From Sinorhizobium alkalisoli (lineage in GTDB: Bacteria; Pseudomonadota; Alphaproteobacteria; Rhizobiales; Rhizobiaceae), in NCBI RefSeq assembly GCF_008932245.1, contig NZ_CP034909.1, forward strand, positions 868,001 through 932,000: a stretch of 64,000 nt of DNA, given 5' to 3'. The notes beneath the pieces were generated by a model. It saw only the letters and a program-made list of their open reading frames with translations. It had not been told where the DNA came from and searched no databases. Below, piece by piece: positions 13,855-22,186 of this stretch (the stretch's first letter is position 1; each line of letters begins with the position of its first letter). Position numbers and translations under genes: made by a program.

Positions 13855-14259
13855 GATACTAGGGAAGCCGACGCGCCCCGACCTTTCGCAGCGCTGGATA
13901 CGCAACCAGCGCCGTCGGCCAAGCCGGGAGGGTAGCCCGGCAGCAATTCGAGGCAATGCCTCACGAGATGCGGGAAGAGAGCCGAGGCGTCACCCGACAG
14001 TGCCAAAAGCTCGCGTAGGAACCATGTACGGGTTGAATGGTACAATGCGCCCCGCTGCCTTCTTTCGTGCCGCCGTGAAAACGGATGGCCGCCTCAAGCT
14101 GGCGCGATATCGGGCCGCCAGACGGTCACAGATCGGGAAGGCGGACACGGCAACTCTAGCCGGTTCGAGAAGGCAAAGGGAGAATGGTCCCGGTCGTTCC
14201 TTCCCGAGTGGATCAGGGCGGCAGCGAATACGCCCGGGAAACGGAACCCTCCTGACCAG
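13855..14259 (+). other. Gene-poor stretch with a structured RNA candidate
   Basis: No convincing protein gene is seen here. Directly after the tRNA lies a nested fold: GCCGACG (13867-13873) pairs with CGTCGGC (13913-13919) and encloses a GCGCTGG/CCAGCGC hairpin (13891-13912). A GCCGGG/CCCGGC hairpin (13923-13941) and a GAGGC/GCCTC hairpin (13950-13962) follow. Such density of perfect stems suggests an RNA that is processed with, or follows, the tRNA. A frame starting with GTG at 14000 is open to 14263 but has no recognisable features. Confidence 0.4.
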
Positions 14260-14565
14260 CTAACTCTTCGGCACCTTTTTGTCGGAAGCGAAAGTGGCTG
14301 TCGTGTAGTGCGCGACAATCCATTTCTCGAGCGTAATCTTTGCTCCGAGCTTTTTTTCGGCTGCGGGTTTGATCGCCTTGAATGTGTTCACAGCCTCTTC
14401 CATCGACGCGAAATCGCCTACGAGAGTTGTGTTTGGCAGCCGATTCCATTCGTTTGAGGAACTTAGAATCCACCCCTCCCATCCGAGGGGTCTTGCAGCT
14501 TCCAAAAACTCATAGTGGGGCGAGTTCGCTTCGTTCAGATCATAACAGGCGATAAATCTCGACAT
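14260..14565 (-). CDS. Small protein resembling Cas2/SinR-like ferredoxin-fold hypotheticals
   Basis: This 101-residue protein starts at ATG 14565 with GGAG eight bases upstream. It begins S-R-F-I-A-C-Y-D-L-N, a beta strand ending in Y-D-L as in Cas2/SinR-type ferredoxin-like folds. The pattern continues as alternating helices and strands (T-T-L-V-G-D-F, W-I-V-A-H-Y). No CRISPR array or cas genes are nearby, so any resemblance is structural only. It lies opposite to the late genes and just before the terminase module. Function unknown. Confidence 0.6.
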   Translation of the reverse strand: MSRFIACYDLNEANSPHYEFLEAARPLGWEGWILSSSNEWNRLPNTTLVGDFASMEEAVNTFKAIKPAAEKKLGAKITLEKWIVAHYTTATFASDKKVPKS

Positions 14566-14685
14566 TCATTTCTCCGTTTCTGATTGCATAAGCAGGAAAC
14601 GATGAATGTGAGCGATTCGCAACCGGAAGACGGCATAGCGAGACAGTTACACCCGCAACTCACAGGTACTTGAGGGCAATCGACA

Positions 14686-15306
14686 GTGAGACCTCAGCCA
14701 CCGTCTTCTCTGATCGAGGACATCAGTTCGCCGGCGTTCGTTCCGGCCGAAGATATGCCGGAATGGGTAGAGGCAACCTTCCTCGATCCCTCCTCGCCGC
14801 TCCATAACGAGGAACACGCCCACTTAGCGCATGCCGAGATCGGCTTCCTCTGGACCGTCGTCGAGAACAGCCGCAAAGGCCGCCGCATCATCGGCCAGTG
14901 CGAAGAGGGGAAGCCCCAAGGCGCTATGGGTAAGTGGGCCCGCGCCCGTGCAGAGATGCAGGTGAAGCAGTGGTTCGGCTTCGTGCCGGATTTCATCATC
15001 ACGCTGGATGCTGAATACTGCCGGGCATGTGGCGATGCCGAGTTCATGGCGCTCGTCGAGCACGAGCTCTATCACGCCGCCCAAGAGACGGATGCTTTCG
15101 GCGCTCCGAAGTTCAGCAGGTCAACCGGACGCCCTGTCTTCACCATCCGCGGACATGACGTGGAAGAGTTCGTCGGCGTCGTTCGTCGCTACGGGGCAGA
15201 TGCAGCCGGTATCCGCGCGATCGTCGATGCGGCCAATCGGCCGCCTGAGATCGCCAGGGCGCAAATCGCCCATGCTTGCGGCACCTGCCAGCTCAGGATC
15301 GCGTAA
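14686..15306 (+). CDS. Putative phage metallopeptidase-domain protein
   Basis: This 206-residue protein contains V-E-H-E-L-Y-H-A-A-Q near residue 125, a zinc-protease H-E-x-x-H motif, in the context of the putative phage metallopeptidase family. A glutamate-rich D-V-E-E-F-V-G-V-V-R-R-Y follows. It starts at GTG 14686 and lies just upstream of the terminase genes, the usual site for this family. It may process a phage or host protein during lytic growth. The target is unknown. Confidence 0.78.
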   Translation: MRPQPPSSLIEDISSPAFVPAEDMPEWVEATFLDPSSPLHNEEHAHLAHAEIGFLWTVVENSRKGRRIIGQCEEGKPQGAMGKWARARAEMQVKQWFGFVPDFIITLDAEYCRACGDAEFMALVEHELYHAAQETDAFGAPKFSRSTGRPVFTIRGHDVEEFVGVVRRYGADAAGIRAIVDAANRPPEIARAQIAHACGTCQLRIA

Positions 15307-15552
15307 CTAGATGACGGCCACGTTGCCAGCCTTCACCTGATCAGTCACCACCACCGTGTCGCCGAGGAGAAGCACCTCAACCTCGTCACTTGGGTTCCGA
15401 TCGAGACAGAGGCGGTATTCGGTCAGCTGACCGCCCGGATGGTTCATGGATGACCTGGTCCATTTAACTCCGCTGTACACGCCCACCGGAATTGCCCGGC
15501 CAGAGACTTCACAGGCTGTCAGTACATGCAATGTCACCGCGTACTTCCCCAT
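15307..15552 (-). CDS. Small hypothetical protein opposite to the late operon
   Basis: This 81-residue protein starts at ATG 15552 with GGAGG eight bases upstream. It is beta-rich (Y-A-V-T-L-H-V-L-T-A, V-E-V-L-L-L-G-D-T-V-V-V-T) and ends right after the stop of the metallopeptidase gene. It reads against the late genes, so it must have its own promoter. The family is unknown. Confidence 0.55.
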   Translation of the reverse strand: MGKYAVTLHVLTACEVSGRAIPVGVYSGVKWTRSSMNHPGGQLTEYRLCLDRNPSDEVEVLLLGDTVVVTDQVKAGNVAVI

Positions 15553-15593
15553 ATCCGCAACCTCCATTGATTTGACCGGACTTTGACACAACC

Positions 15594-16058
15594 ATGGCGA
15601 AAGCGAAACTCTCCGATGAGGTGAAGACCTACATCGTGCAGGCACTGTCGTGTTTCGACAGCCCTTCGGTGGTGGCGGCCGCAGTCAAGAAGGAGTTCGG
15701 AGTCGACGTGAGCCGCCAGCTCGTCGAGAGCCACGATCCGAACAAGAAGGCAGCCTCCGGACTGGCGCCGAAATGGCGTGTCCTGTTCGAAGAGACCCGC
15801 AAGACCTTCCTCGAGGATACGGCCACCATCGCCATCAGCCATCGCGCGGTCCGGCTGCGCGCCCTGCAGCGCATGGCCGAGAAGGCAGAGAACCAGGGCA
15901 ACATGGTGCTGGCATCGTCCCTCCTGAAGCAGGCGGCGGAAGAAGTCGGCGGCGCATACACGAACCGGCGCGAGCTGACGGGAAAGGATGGAAAGGACTT
16001 GCCGGTACCAGTATCGCCGGTGACGATCTTCCAGTTGCCCGACAATGGCAGGAGCTGA
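15594..16058 (+). CDS. Terminase small subunit-like protein (DUF2280)
   Basis: The N-terminus L-S-D-E-V-K-T-Y-I-V-Q-A-L-S-C-F-D-S-P-S-V-V-A-A-A-V-K-K-E-F matches DUF2280, a helix-turn-helix family located at the small terminase position. A helical middle (R-A-V-R-L-R-A-L-Q-R-M-A-E-K-A) and a Pro-rich C-terminus complete the 154 residues. It overlaps the large terminase gene by 14 bases. It probably recognises the packaging site on phage DNA. Confidence 0.85.
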   Translation: MAKAKLSDEVKTYIVQALSCFDSPSVVAAAVKKEFGVDVSRQLVESHDPNKKAASGLAPKWRVLFEETRKTFLEDTATIAISHRAVRLRALQRMAEKAENQGNMVLASSLLKQAAEEVGGAYTNRRELTGKDGKDLPVPVSPVTIFQLPDNGRS

Positions 16059-17442
16059 GCAAGGGCAGGGCGCCCAGACAGTTATCCGGCCGCAGGCGGG
16101 CCCGCAGACATCATTCCTCGCCTCGCCAGCGGATATCGCGATCTATGGTGGGTCGGCTGGCGGCGGCAAGACGTGGGCTCTGCTCATGGAGCCGCTGCGC
16201 CATGTCGCGAACCCGCAGTTCGGGGCAGTGTTCTTCCGGCGCACGCTGGTGCAGGTCCGAAACGAGGGGGGGCTCTGGGACGAGAGCGAGAAGCTCTACC
16301 CGAGCCTGAACGCAAAACCGAGGGTGGCGCCGGATCTGTCGTGGACGTTTCCGTCTGGGGCGTCGGTCAGCTTCGCGCACCTCGAGCACGACAAGACGGT
16401 ATCGAACTGGCAGGGCTCGCAGATCCCGCTGATCTGCTTCGACGAGCTCACACACTTCAGTGCAAAGCAGTTCTGGTACCTGCTGTCGCGTAACCGATCG
16501 ATGTGCGGCGTCCGCCCGTATGTCAGGGCGACCTGCAACCCGGATGCGGATAGCTGGGTAGCCGAGTTCATATCCTGGTGGATCAACCAGGATACCGGGC
16601 TTCCGATACCTGAGCGGGCAGGCGTTCTCCGCTACTTCGTCCGCATCGGTGACGCGATCATCTGGGCAGACCATCCGTCGGAGCTCGCCGACTACACGGC
16701 GCCCGATGAGAACGGCAACCCGAAGCCGATTGAGCCGAAGTCGGTGACCTTCGTCCCAGCCAAGCTGACGGACAACAAGGCGCTGATGGCGGCGGACCCC
16801 GGCTATCTCGCCAACCTCATGGCTCTGCCGACGGTGGAGCGCGAGCGCCTCCTCGGCGGCAACTGGAAGATTCGGCCCGCAGCCGGGCTGCTGTTCCGCC
16901 GCGGCTGGTGTGAGGTCGTTGACGCTATCCCCGCCGGCGCGCGCTGGATGCGTGGCTGGGACCTTGGCGCGACACCGAAGACAGAGAGCAACGATCCGGA
17001 CTGGACCGCCGGTACCAAGATTGGAAAGCTTCCGGACGGCCGGTACATCGTGGCTCACCACTGCCGTGATCGGCTGTCGCCATCCGGCGTCGAGCGGCTG
17101 ATCAAGAACACGGCGGAAGCCGACGGCAAGGATGTGCACATTTCTCTGCCTCAGGATCCTGGGCAGGCGGGCAAATCGCAGGTCACGAACCTGACAAAGC
17201 TGCTGTCCGGCTTCACCGTTCGGGCGACGCCTGAATCCGGCGACAAGACCACGCGATTCAGCCCGTTCTCTGCTCAGGCGGAAGCAGGCAACGTCCTGGT
17301 GCTTCGCGGTCCATGGAATGAGACGTGGTTTTCATCGCTCGAGGGCTTCCCCGAGGCGGTTCACGATGATGACGCCGACAGCACGAGCCGGGCGTTCAAC
17401 GCGCTTCTGAGCGCGAGCACATACACGCTGGCGAACGTTTAG
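16045..17442 (+). CDS. Terminase large subunit
   Basis: This 465-residue packaging motor has Walker A G-G-S-A-G-G-G-K42-T and Walker B L-I-C-F-D133-E134 in the N-terminal ATPase. An R-G-W-D-L-G near residue 310 starts the RNase-H-like nuclease domain. It drives DNA into proheads and cuts concatemers. The length and motif spacing fit tailed-phage large terminases of the Terminase_6 type. It directly precedes the portal gene. Confidence 0.95.
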   Translation: MAGAEQGQGAQTVIRPQAGPQTSFLASPADIAIYGGSAGGGKTWALLMEPLRHVANPQFGAVFFRRTLVQVRNEGGLWDESEKLYPSLNAKPRVAPDLSWTFPSGASVSFAHLEHDKTVSNWQGSQIPLICFDELTHFSAKQFWYLLSRNRSMCGVRPYVRATCNPDADSWVAEFISWWINQDTGLPIPERAGVLRYFVRIGDAIIWADHPSELADYTAPDENGNPKPIEPKSVTFVPAKLTDNKALMAADPGYLANLMALPTVERERLLGGNWKIRPAAGLLFRRGWCEVVDAIPAGARWMRGWDLGATPKTESNDPDWTAGTKIGKLPDGRYIVAHHCRDRLSPSGVERLIKNTAEADGKDVHISLPQDPGQAGKSQVTNLTKLLSGFTVRATPESGDKTTRFSPFSAQAEAGNVLVLRGPWNETWFSSLEGFPEAVHDDDADSTSRAFNALLSASTYTLANV

Positions 17443-17450
17443 GAGCGGAC

Positions 17451-19274
17451 ATGGCCAACATTATCGCATTCGTCCGCGACAGCCTGACAAACATGGTCGC
17501 CAACCTCGGCACGAGCAGAGACAAGGCGGCGGCAACCTACTATTCGATGCCGCTGCTTTCGGACGAAGAACTGCTTAACGCCTATCGGGGCGCGTGGCTG
17601 CCGCGGAAGATCGTCGACATTCCGGCCTTCGACAGCATCCGCGCCTGGCGCGACTGGCAGGCGAAGAAGCCGCAGATCGAGGCGATCGAAGCGGAAGAGA
17701 AGCGCCTGAACGTGATGAGCAAGCTGCTGGAGACCCGGATCAAGGCGCGGCTCTGGGGCGGCGCTGCAATGGTCATCGGTACCGGCGACCAGGACTTGAC
17801 GCAGCCGCTCGACGTCGAGCGGATCGGGAAGGGCGGCCTGAAATACCTCACGGTCATGACGCGTCGGCATCTCACTGCCGGCGAGATCGATCGCGATCCG
17901 GCGTCCGAGTGGTATGGCAAGCCGAAGCTCTATCAGCTCAACTCCGCCGACGGCGCCCAGGTCGAAATCCATCCGTCGCGCCTCGTCGTCTTCAACGGCA
18001 GCCAGCCGCCGGACGAAGATATCATGACCACGACCTATGCCGGCTGGGGCGACAGCGTGCTCCTGTCGGTCGTAGATGCGATAAAGCAGGCGGACGGTAC
18101 CGCGGCCAACATCGCCAGCCTCGTCTTCGAGGCGAAGGTCAACGTCATCCGCATCCCGGATTTCATGCAGAACCTGGGCGACGAGCGGTACCGGGCGAAG
18201 ATCCTCGAGCGCTACACGCTCGCGGCCACGGCCAAGGGCATCAACGGCGACCTCCTCCTCGATAAGGAAGAGGAGTACGAACAGAAGACGGCGAGCTTCG
18301 CCACTCTGCCTGAAGTGCTCATGTCGTTCCTGCAGATAGTGTCCGGCGCCGCCGACATTCCGGCCACCCGGCTTCTCGGGCAGTCTCCGGCCGGTATGAA
18401 CGCCACCGGCGAAAGCGACCTGCGGAACTATTACGATCGCCTGCAGGCGATGCAGACCGTCGAGATGACGCCGGCGATGGCGCGCCTCGACGAGTGCATC
18501 ATCCGCAGCGCACTCGGTTCGCGTGACCCGGACATCTATTACGAGTGGGCGCCTCTCTGGGGCATGTCGGAGAAGGAGAAGGCTGACGTCTTCAAGACGA
18601 AGGCCGATGCTGCCCGGCAGTTGGTTGGCACGACACCCGGACAGGAGATCATCCCGCGCGACGCCGTTTCCGATGCGCTGGTCAACACATTCATCGAAGA
18701 CGGCTCGCTGCCCGGTCTCGATGCAGCGATCGAGGAATACGGTAGGCTCAGTGAGCAAGAGCCCGACGAGGAAGAGGTCGCCGCAGCTGCAGCCCAGCAG
18801 GCGCAACAGACGCCACCGGGACAGAGGCGGCCTACCGCCGACGTCGCGCCTCGCACACTCTATGTCCGTCGAGATGTCGTCAATCGCGCTGATATCGTAC
18901 GCTGGGCCGAAGGGCAGGGCTTCACCGACATCGTTCCAGACCTTCATGTGACGATCGCCTACAGCCGCCAGCCTGTCGACTGGTTCGAGATGGGCGAGAG
19001 CTGGTCGCCTCGGCTTGAGATAGCTGCCGGCGGGCCCCGCCAGATGGACAGCCTGGGCGCAGATGGCAAGTACAAGGCCTTGCTCATCACCGCGTCGGAA
19101 CTGGTATGGCGTCACCGCGCCATGATCGAGGCTGGCGCCTCGTGGGATTGGCCGGAGTACCAGCCGCATATCTCCATCCAGATCGGCGGCGATTTAGATC
19201 TGTCCAAGGTCGAGCCCTACCGCGGCAAGATCATCCTTGGTCCTGAAATATTCGAAGAGGTGCGAGACGACTGA
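17451..19274 (+). CDS. Portal protein (DUF1073) fused to an Acb1-like 2H phosphoesterase domain
   Basis: Residues 1 to about 440 form a DUF1073-type portal, the dodecameric ring through which DNA enters the capsid. After an acidic, Gln/Ala/Pro-rich linker (438-465) comes a second domain. It has H499-V-T501 in D-L-H-V-T-I-A-Y and H573-I-S575 in P-H-I-S-I-Q, the paired H-x-(T/S) motifs of 2H phosphoesterases. The spacing resembles that of the anti-CBASS enzyme Acb1, which destroys cyclic nucleotide alarmones. Acb1-like domains are known to be attached to some DUF1073 portals. Anti-CBASS activity here is inferred from motifs only. Confidence 0.9.
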   Translation: MANIIAFVRDSLTNMVANLGTSRDKAAATYYSMPLLSDEELLNAYRGAWLPRKIVDIPAFDSIRAWRDWQAKKPQIEAIEAEEKRLNVMSKLLETRIKARLWGGAAMVIGTGDQDLTQPLDVERIGKGGLKYLTVMTRRHLTAGEIDRDPASEWYGKPKLYQLNSADGAQVEIHPSRLVVFNGSQPPDEDIMTTTYAGWGDSVLLSVVDAIKQADGTAANIASLVFEAKVNVIRIPDFMQNLGDERYRAKILERYTLAATAKGINGDLLLDKEEEYEQKTASFATLPEVLMSFLQIVSGAADIPATRLLGQSPAGMNATGESDLRNYYDRLQAMQTVEMTPAMARLDECIIRSALGSRDPDIYYEWAPLWGMSEKEKADVFKTKADAARQLVGTTPGQEIIPRDAVSDALVNTFIEDGSLPGLDAAIEEYGRLSEQEPDEEEVAAAAAQQAQQTPPGQRRPTADVAPRTLYVRRDVVNRADIVRWAEGQGFTDIVPDLHVTIAYSRQPVDWFEMGESWSPRLEIAAGGPRQMDSLGADGKYKALLITASELVWRHRAMIEAGASWDWPEYQPHISIQIGGDLDLSKVEPYRGKIILGPEIFEEVRDD

Positions 19275-19502
19275 TCAGCGAGGCTTAGTCTGCAACTCAC
19301 GCAGCAGCTCGCGCGCTGCCTGATGGACCTCGTGTGCATCCTCAGGGCTGAGTTTGCTCGTTTCGGGACCGGCGTCTCGGATCGTGAGGTCGCCGATCTG
19401 GGAAGGATCCTTGTAGCGGTAAGTTGAAATTTCCAGGCCGGATGGCCGGTGAACCACCGTTAGCTCGTCTTTGATTTCGAACTGATCTCTCGTCACAGCC
19501 AT
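19275..19502 (-). CDS. Small hypothetical protein opposite to the head genes
   Basis: This 75-residue protein starts at ATG 19502 with GAGG seven bases upstream. It is charged (R-D-Q-F-E-I-K-D-E-L-T-V-V, then a helix E-D-A-H-E-V-H-Q-A-A-R-E-L-L-R-E-L). It fits exactly between the portal stop and the protease gene. It is one of several wedge genes read against the late operon. The family is unknown. Confidence 0.55.
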   Translation of the reverse strand: MAVTRDQFEIKDELTVVHRPSGLEISTYRYKDPSQIGDLTIRDAGPETSKLSPEDAHEVHQAARELLRELQTKPR

Positions 19503-19545
19503 TGCGCGTCCTCGATTCTCTGTTGGTCGATTGGGAACCAATATC

Positions 19546-20691
19546 ATGAAATTCACAGACACTGCACCGATCGCTGGCACGCGCCGGACCGCCGACGGCT
19601 ACCTTGTTGCTGACGTGCGCACGGCGCGCACTGGCATCCAGCTCTATACCGGCCATGAGGTCGGCAAGCCGGAGATGCAGGTCGTGAAGGTCTACCGGCC
19701 GGAAGAGCACGTTTTCGACACGGCCAGCCTCGGCAGCTATGCGCACAAGCCTGTGACGAACGATCATCCGGCTGAAGCGGTCACCGCCGATAATTGGAAG
19801 GCGCTCGCCGTAGGCTCGATCGGCGACGAGATTGCCCGCGATGGTGAATTCGTCCGCGTTCCGCTCATCGTCATGGATGCGGCGGTAATCGCCGAAATCG
19901 AGGGCGGCAAGCGCGAGCTCTCCGCCGGCTACACCTGCGATCTCGCATGGGAGCCGGGCACCACGCCCGCGGGCGAGAAATACGACGCCATTCAGAAAGA
20001 TATCCGGATCAACCACGTCGCCATCGTGCAGCGCGGCCGCGCCGGATCACAAGCTCGCATCGGCGACGGTGTGAGGTCGTGGGGCGCTGCCCCGTTCACC
20101 AGTGATCAGAAACCGAAAGAGGACAAGATCATGACCCTGAAGACGGTTACCGTCGATGGCATCCCGGTTGAAGTAACCGACCAGGGTGCCACGGTGATCG
20201 GCACGCTGCAGCAGCGCCTTGCCGACGCCAACACCAAGTTCGCCGACGCCGAGAAGGCACACCAGACGGCTCTGGCCGCCAAGGACGCCGAACTCGCGAA
20301 GAAGGATGCCGAAATCGATGCGTTGAAAGGCAAGATCCTTTCGGACGCCGATCTCGACAAGCGCGTCCAGGCGCGTGCCGATCTCATCACCAAGGCGCAT
20401 GTGATTGCCAAGGACGTGAAGACCGAAGGGCTTTCCGACGCGGCAATCCGCAAGGCTGTCGTCGTCGCTAAGCTGGGCGATGCCGCGGTTGCCGACAAGT
20501 CGGAAGCCTACGTCGATGCCCGCTTCGACATGCTCGTCGAGGACGCCAGCCAGAACGGCGCCGATCCCTTCCGCACCGTCGTTCAGCAGGGCCTTTCGCA
20601 GGTCAGCGACGCCGACAAGGTCGTAACTGACGCCTATTCGCAGATGGTCGCCGACATGAAGGCCGGCAAGACTTCTGCAACGGCCAACTGA
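19546..20691 (+). CDS. Head maturation protease/scaffold (DUF2213)
   Basis: This 381-residue protein starts at ATG 19546. The first 180 residues form a DUF2213 domain (T-R-T-A-D-G-Y-L-V-A-D-V-R-T-A-R-T-G, T-N-D-H-P, E-L-S-A-G-Y, I-N-H-V-A-I-V-x-R-G-R-A-G), a prohead protease family. The C-terminal 186 residues are a coiled coil (A-D-A-E-K-A-H-Q-T-A-L-A-A-K-D-A-E-L) followed by helices, as in scaffolds. An internal ribosome-binding site and ATG at 20131 could yield the scaffold alone. Confidence 0.85.
   Translation: MKFTDTAPIAGTRRTADGYLVADVRTARTGIQLYTGHEVGKPEMQVVKVYRPEEHVFDTASLGSYAHKPVTNDHPAEAVTADNWKALAVGSIGDEIARDGEFVRVPLIVMDAAVIAEIEGGKRELSAGYTCDLAWEPGTTPAGEKYDAIQKDIRINHVAIVQRGRAGSQARIGDGVRSWGAAPFTSDQKPKEDKIMTLKTVTVDGIPVEVTDQGATVIGTLQQRLADANTKFADAEKAHQTALAAKDAELAKKDAEIDALKGKILSDADLDKRVQARADLITKAHVIAKDVKTEGLSDAAIRKAVVVAKLGDAAVADKSEAYVDARFDMLVEDASQNGADPFRTVVQQGLSQVSDADKVVTDAYSQMVADMKAGKTSATAN
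20118..20133 (+). promoter_or_regulatory. Internal ribosome-binding site and start for a separate scaffold product
   Basis: AGAGGA at 20118-20123 stands seven bases before an in-frame ATG at 20131, exactly at the junction of the protease and coiled-coil domains. Translation from here would give a 186-residue scaffold (20131-20691). Lambda C/Nu3 uses the same trick. Confidence 0.55.
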
Positions 20692-20703
20692 GGAGACGCT
20701 TCA

Positions 20704-21174
20704 ATGGCTACCTACCAGACGACCTATGGTGCGGCTCCCGCGAAGGGGCTTGCCGGCCAGATCGCATCCGAAGAGAAGTGCAACAAGGTCAGCCGCACTG
20801 TCGAGACGGCCGCCGGCATCAAGTTCGGCGCTCCTGCGCAGCGCGGTACCGGGGATCACGGCGTTGCCATCCTGTCCACCGGCGATTTCCTCGGGCTTGC
20901 GGTCCTCAATCCCGCGGTGCCGGCGGACGCAAGCAACCCGGATGCCTATCCGCAGTACTTCACGGGCGCATTCATGACGATGGGCACGATGTACGTCACT
21001 GCGGGTGCGACGGTCGCGGCCGGGGACCCGGTCTATTACGTCACCGCGACGGGCCGGTACACCAACACCGACAATTCCGCCGCAAACCCGGCCATTCCCG
21101 ATGCCTTCTTCGAAGAGGCAGGAGCGGACGGCGCCATCGTCCAGATCAGCCTTGGCTTGCGCCATCAGGCGTAA
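20704..21174 (+). CDS. Capsid structural cement/decoration protein
   Basis: This 156-residue protein begins M-A-T-Y-Q-T-T-Y-G-A-A-P-A-K-G-L-A-G-Q, the start typical of the Gp24-type structural cement family. It is rich in Gly/Ala beta segments (G-D-P-V-Y-Y-V-T-A-T-G-R-Y). It lies between scaffold and major capsid genes with its own GGAGA ribosome-binding site. It probably caps or stabilises capsomers. Confidence 0.75.
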   Translation: MATYQTTYGAAPAKGLAGQIASEEKCNKVSRTVETAAGIKFGAPAQRGTGDHGVAILSTGDFLGLAVLNPAVPADASNPDAYPQYFTGAFMTMGTMYVTAGATVAAGDPVYYVTATGRYTNTDNSAANPAIPDAFFEEAGADGAIVQISLGLRHQA

Positions 21175-21199
21175 CGCTTAGCGAAAGGAAACCTGAACC

Positions 21200-22174
21200 A
21201 TGAACACTATCGTCCGTCAGGCCTTCGCTGATGCGCAGGCCGCGTTCCCCTTCGTGATCGCGCAGGGGCGCAACATCGAAACCCGCATCTACCAGCGGCG
21301 TTATCCGACCTTCAACTACGGCGCCCACGTGCCCGTCGTGACGGAAGGGAACGCCTGGGCGATCGGTACGACCTTCTTCACCGTCGACACGGCCGGCGAG
21401 GCGAAGTTCCTCTCCGGCGCCGGTACCGACATGCCGTTCAACCAGGCAACGAAGGACATGGCCAGCCATGACTTCGCGATGATCGGCTCCGGCTGGGAGT
21501 GGAACATCGAGGAAGTCAATCAGGCGGCGCTCTATGGCATCGACCTGAACGGCACCAAGGCCATGTCGGCGTCCGACAAGGTCGAGCGCCTCCTCAACTC
21601 GGTTGCCATGGTCGGCACGACCGAGAAGAACTGGACCGGCTTCGTCAACGACCCGCAGGTCTCGCGTGTCGACGTTGCCGCGGATGGCACGGGATCTTCG
21701 ACCTTCTGGTCGGCGAAGTCCAACGACCAGATCCTCCGGGACATCAACGACCTGATTTCCAGCGTTCGCGAGAACACGTCCGAGGTCGAATGGGTGGACA
21801 CGCTGCGGCTGCCGCCGGAAGCGTTCCGTCTCATCGCTACCCGCCGTCTCGGCGAAGGCGACGGTCTTTTGACCCTTCTGGAGTACATCCGCCGCAACAA
21901 CGTCTACACGGCGGAAACCGGTCAGCCGCTCGACATCCAGCCGCTCCGCGAACTCGCGACGGCATCCCAGGACGGCGGCGGCCGCATGGTCGTGTATCGT
22001 CGGGACACGGAAGTTCTCCGCTTCCACCTGCCGATGCCGCGCCGCGTTCTCCAGCCGCGGCAGAAGTCTATTATGGGCTTTGAAACCGGCATCATCGCCC
22101 GTACCGGCGGTACCGAATGGCGTCTGCCTGGTGCTGCGGCATACGGCGACGAAATCACCGCTCCGCCGGCCTGA
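21200..22174 (+). CDS. Major capsid protein (DUF2184)
   Basis: This 324-residue protein fits DUF2184 major capsid proteins (HK97-like fold): T-R-I-Y-Q-R-R-Y-P-T-F-N-Y, W-E-W-N-I-E-E-V-N-Q-A, and the late R-R-V-L-Q-P-R-Q-K-S with G-G-T-E-W-R. It is preceded by GAAAGGAAAC. Position after protease, scaffold and cement genes, and length, agree. Confidence 0.9.
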   Translation: MNTIVRQAFADAQAAFPFVIAQGRNIETRIYQRRYPTFNYGAHVPVVTEGNAWAIGTTFFTVDTAGEAKFLSGAGTDMPFNQATKDMASHDFAMIGSGWEWNIEEVNQAALYGIDLNGTKAMSASDKVERLLNSVAMVGTTEKNWTGFVNDPQVSRVDVAADGTGSSTFWSAKSNDQILRDINDLISSVRENTSEVEWVDTLRLPPEAFRLIATRRLGEGDGLLTLLEYIRRNNVYTAETGQPLDIQPLRELATASQDGGGRMVVYRRDTEVLRFHLPMPRRVLQPRQKSIMGFETGIIARTGGTEWRLPGAAAYGDEITAPPA

Positions 22175-22186
22175 TAGGAGGAAGTG

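Noticed and set aside
13677..14045. 122-residue minus-strand frame over the phage tRNA
   Set aside because: It runs through the tRNA and hairpin region, with no ribosome-binding site or domain.
14260..14565. Cas2 as part of a CRISPR system
   Set aside because: The protein is only loosely Cas2-like, and no cas1 or array is nearby.
16111..17139. 342-residue minus-strand open frame
   Set aside because: It is antisense to the terminase ATPase and nuclease motifs.
17439..19169. 576-residue minus-strand open frame
   Set aside because: It is antisense to the portal/Acb1 fusion, whose motifs are clear. Composition (Arg, Gly, Leu-rich) and lack of motifs mark it as a shadow.
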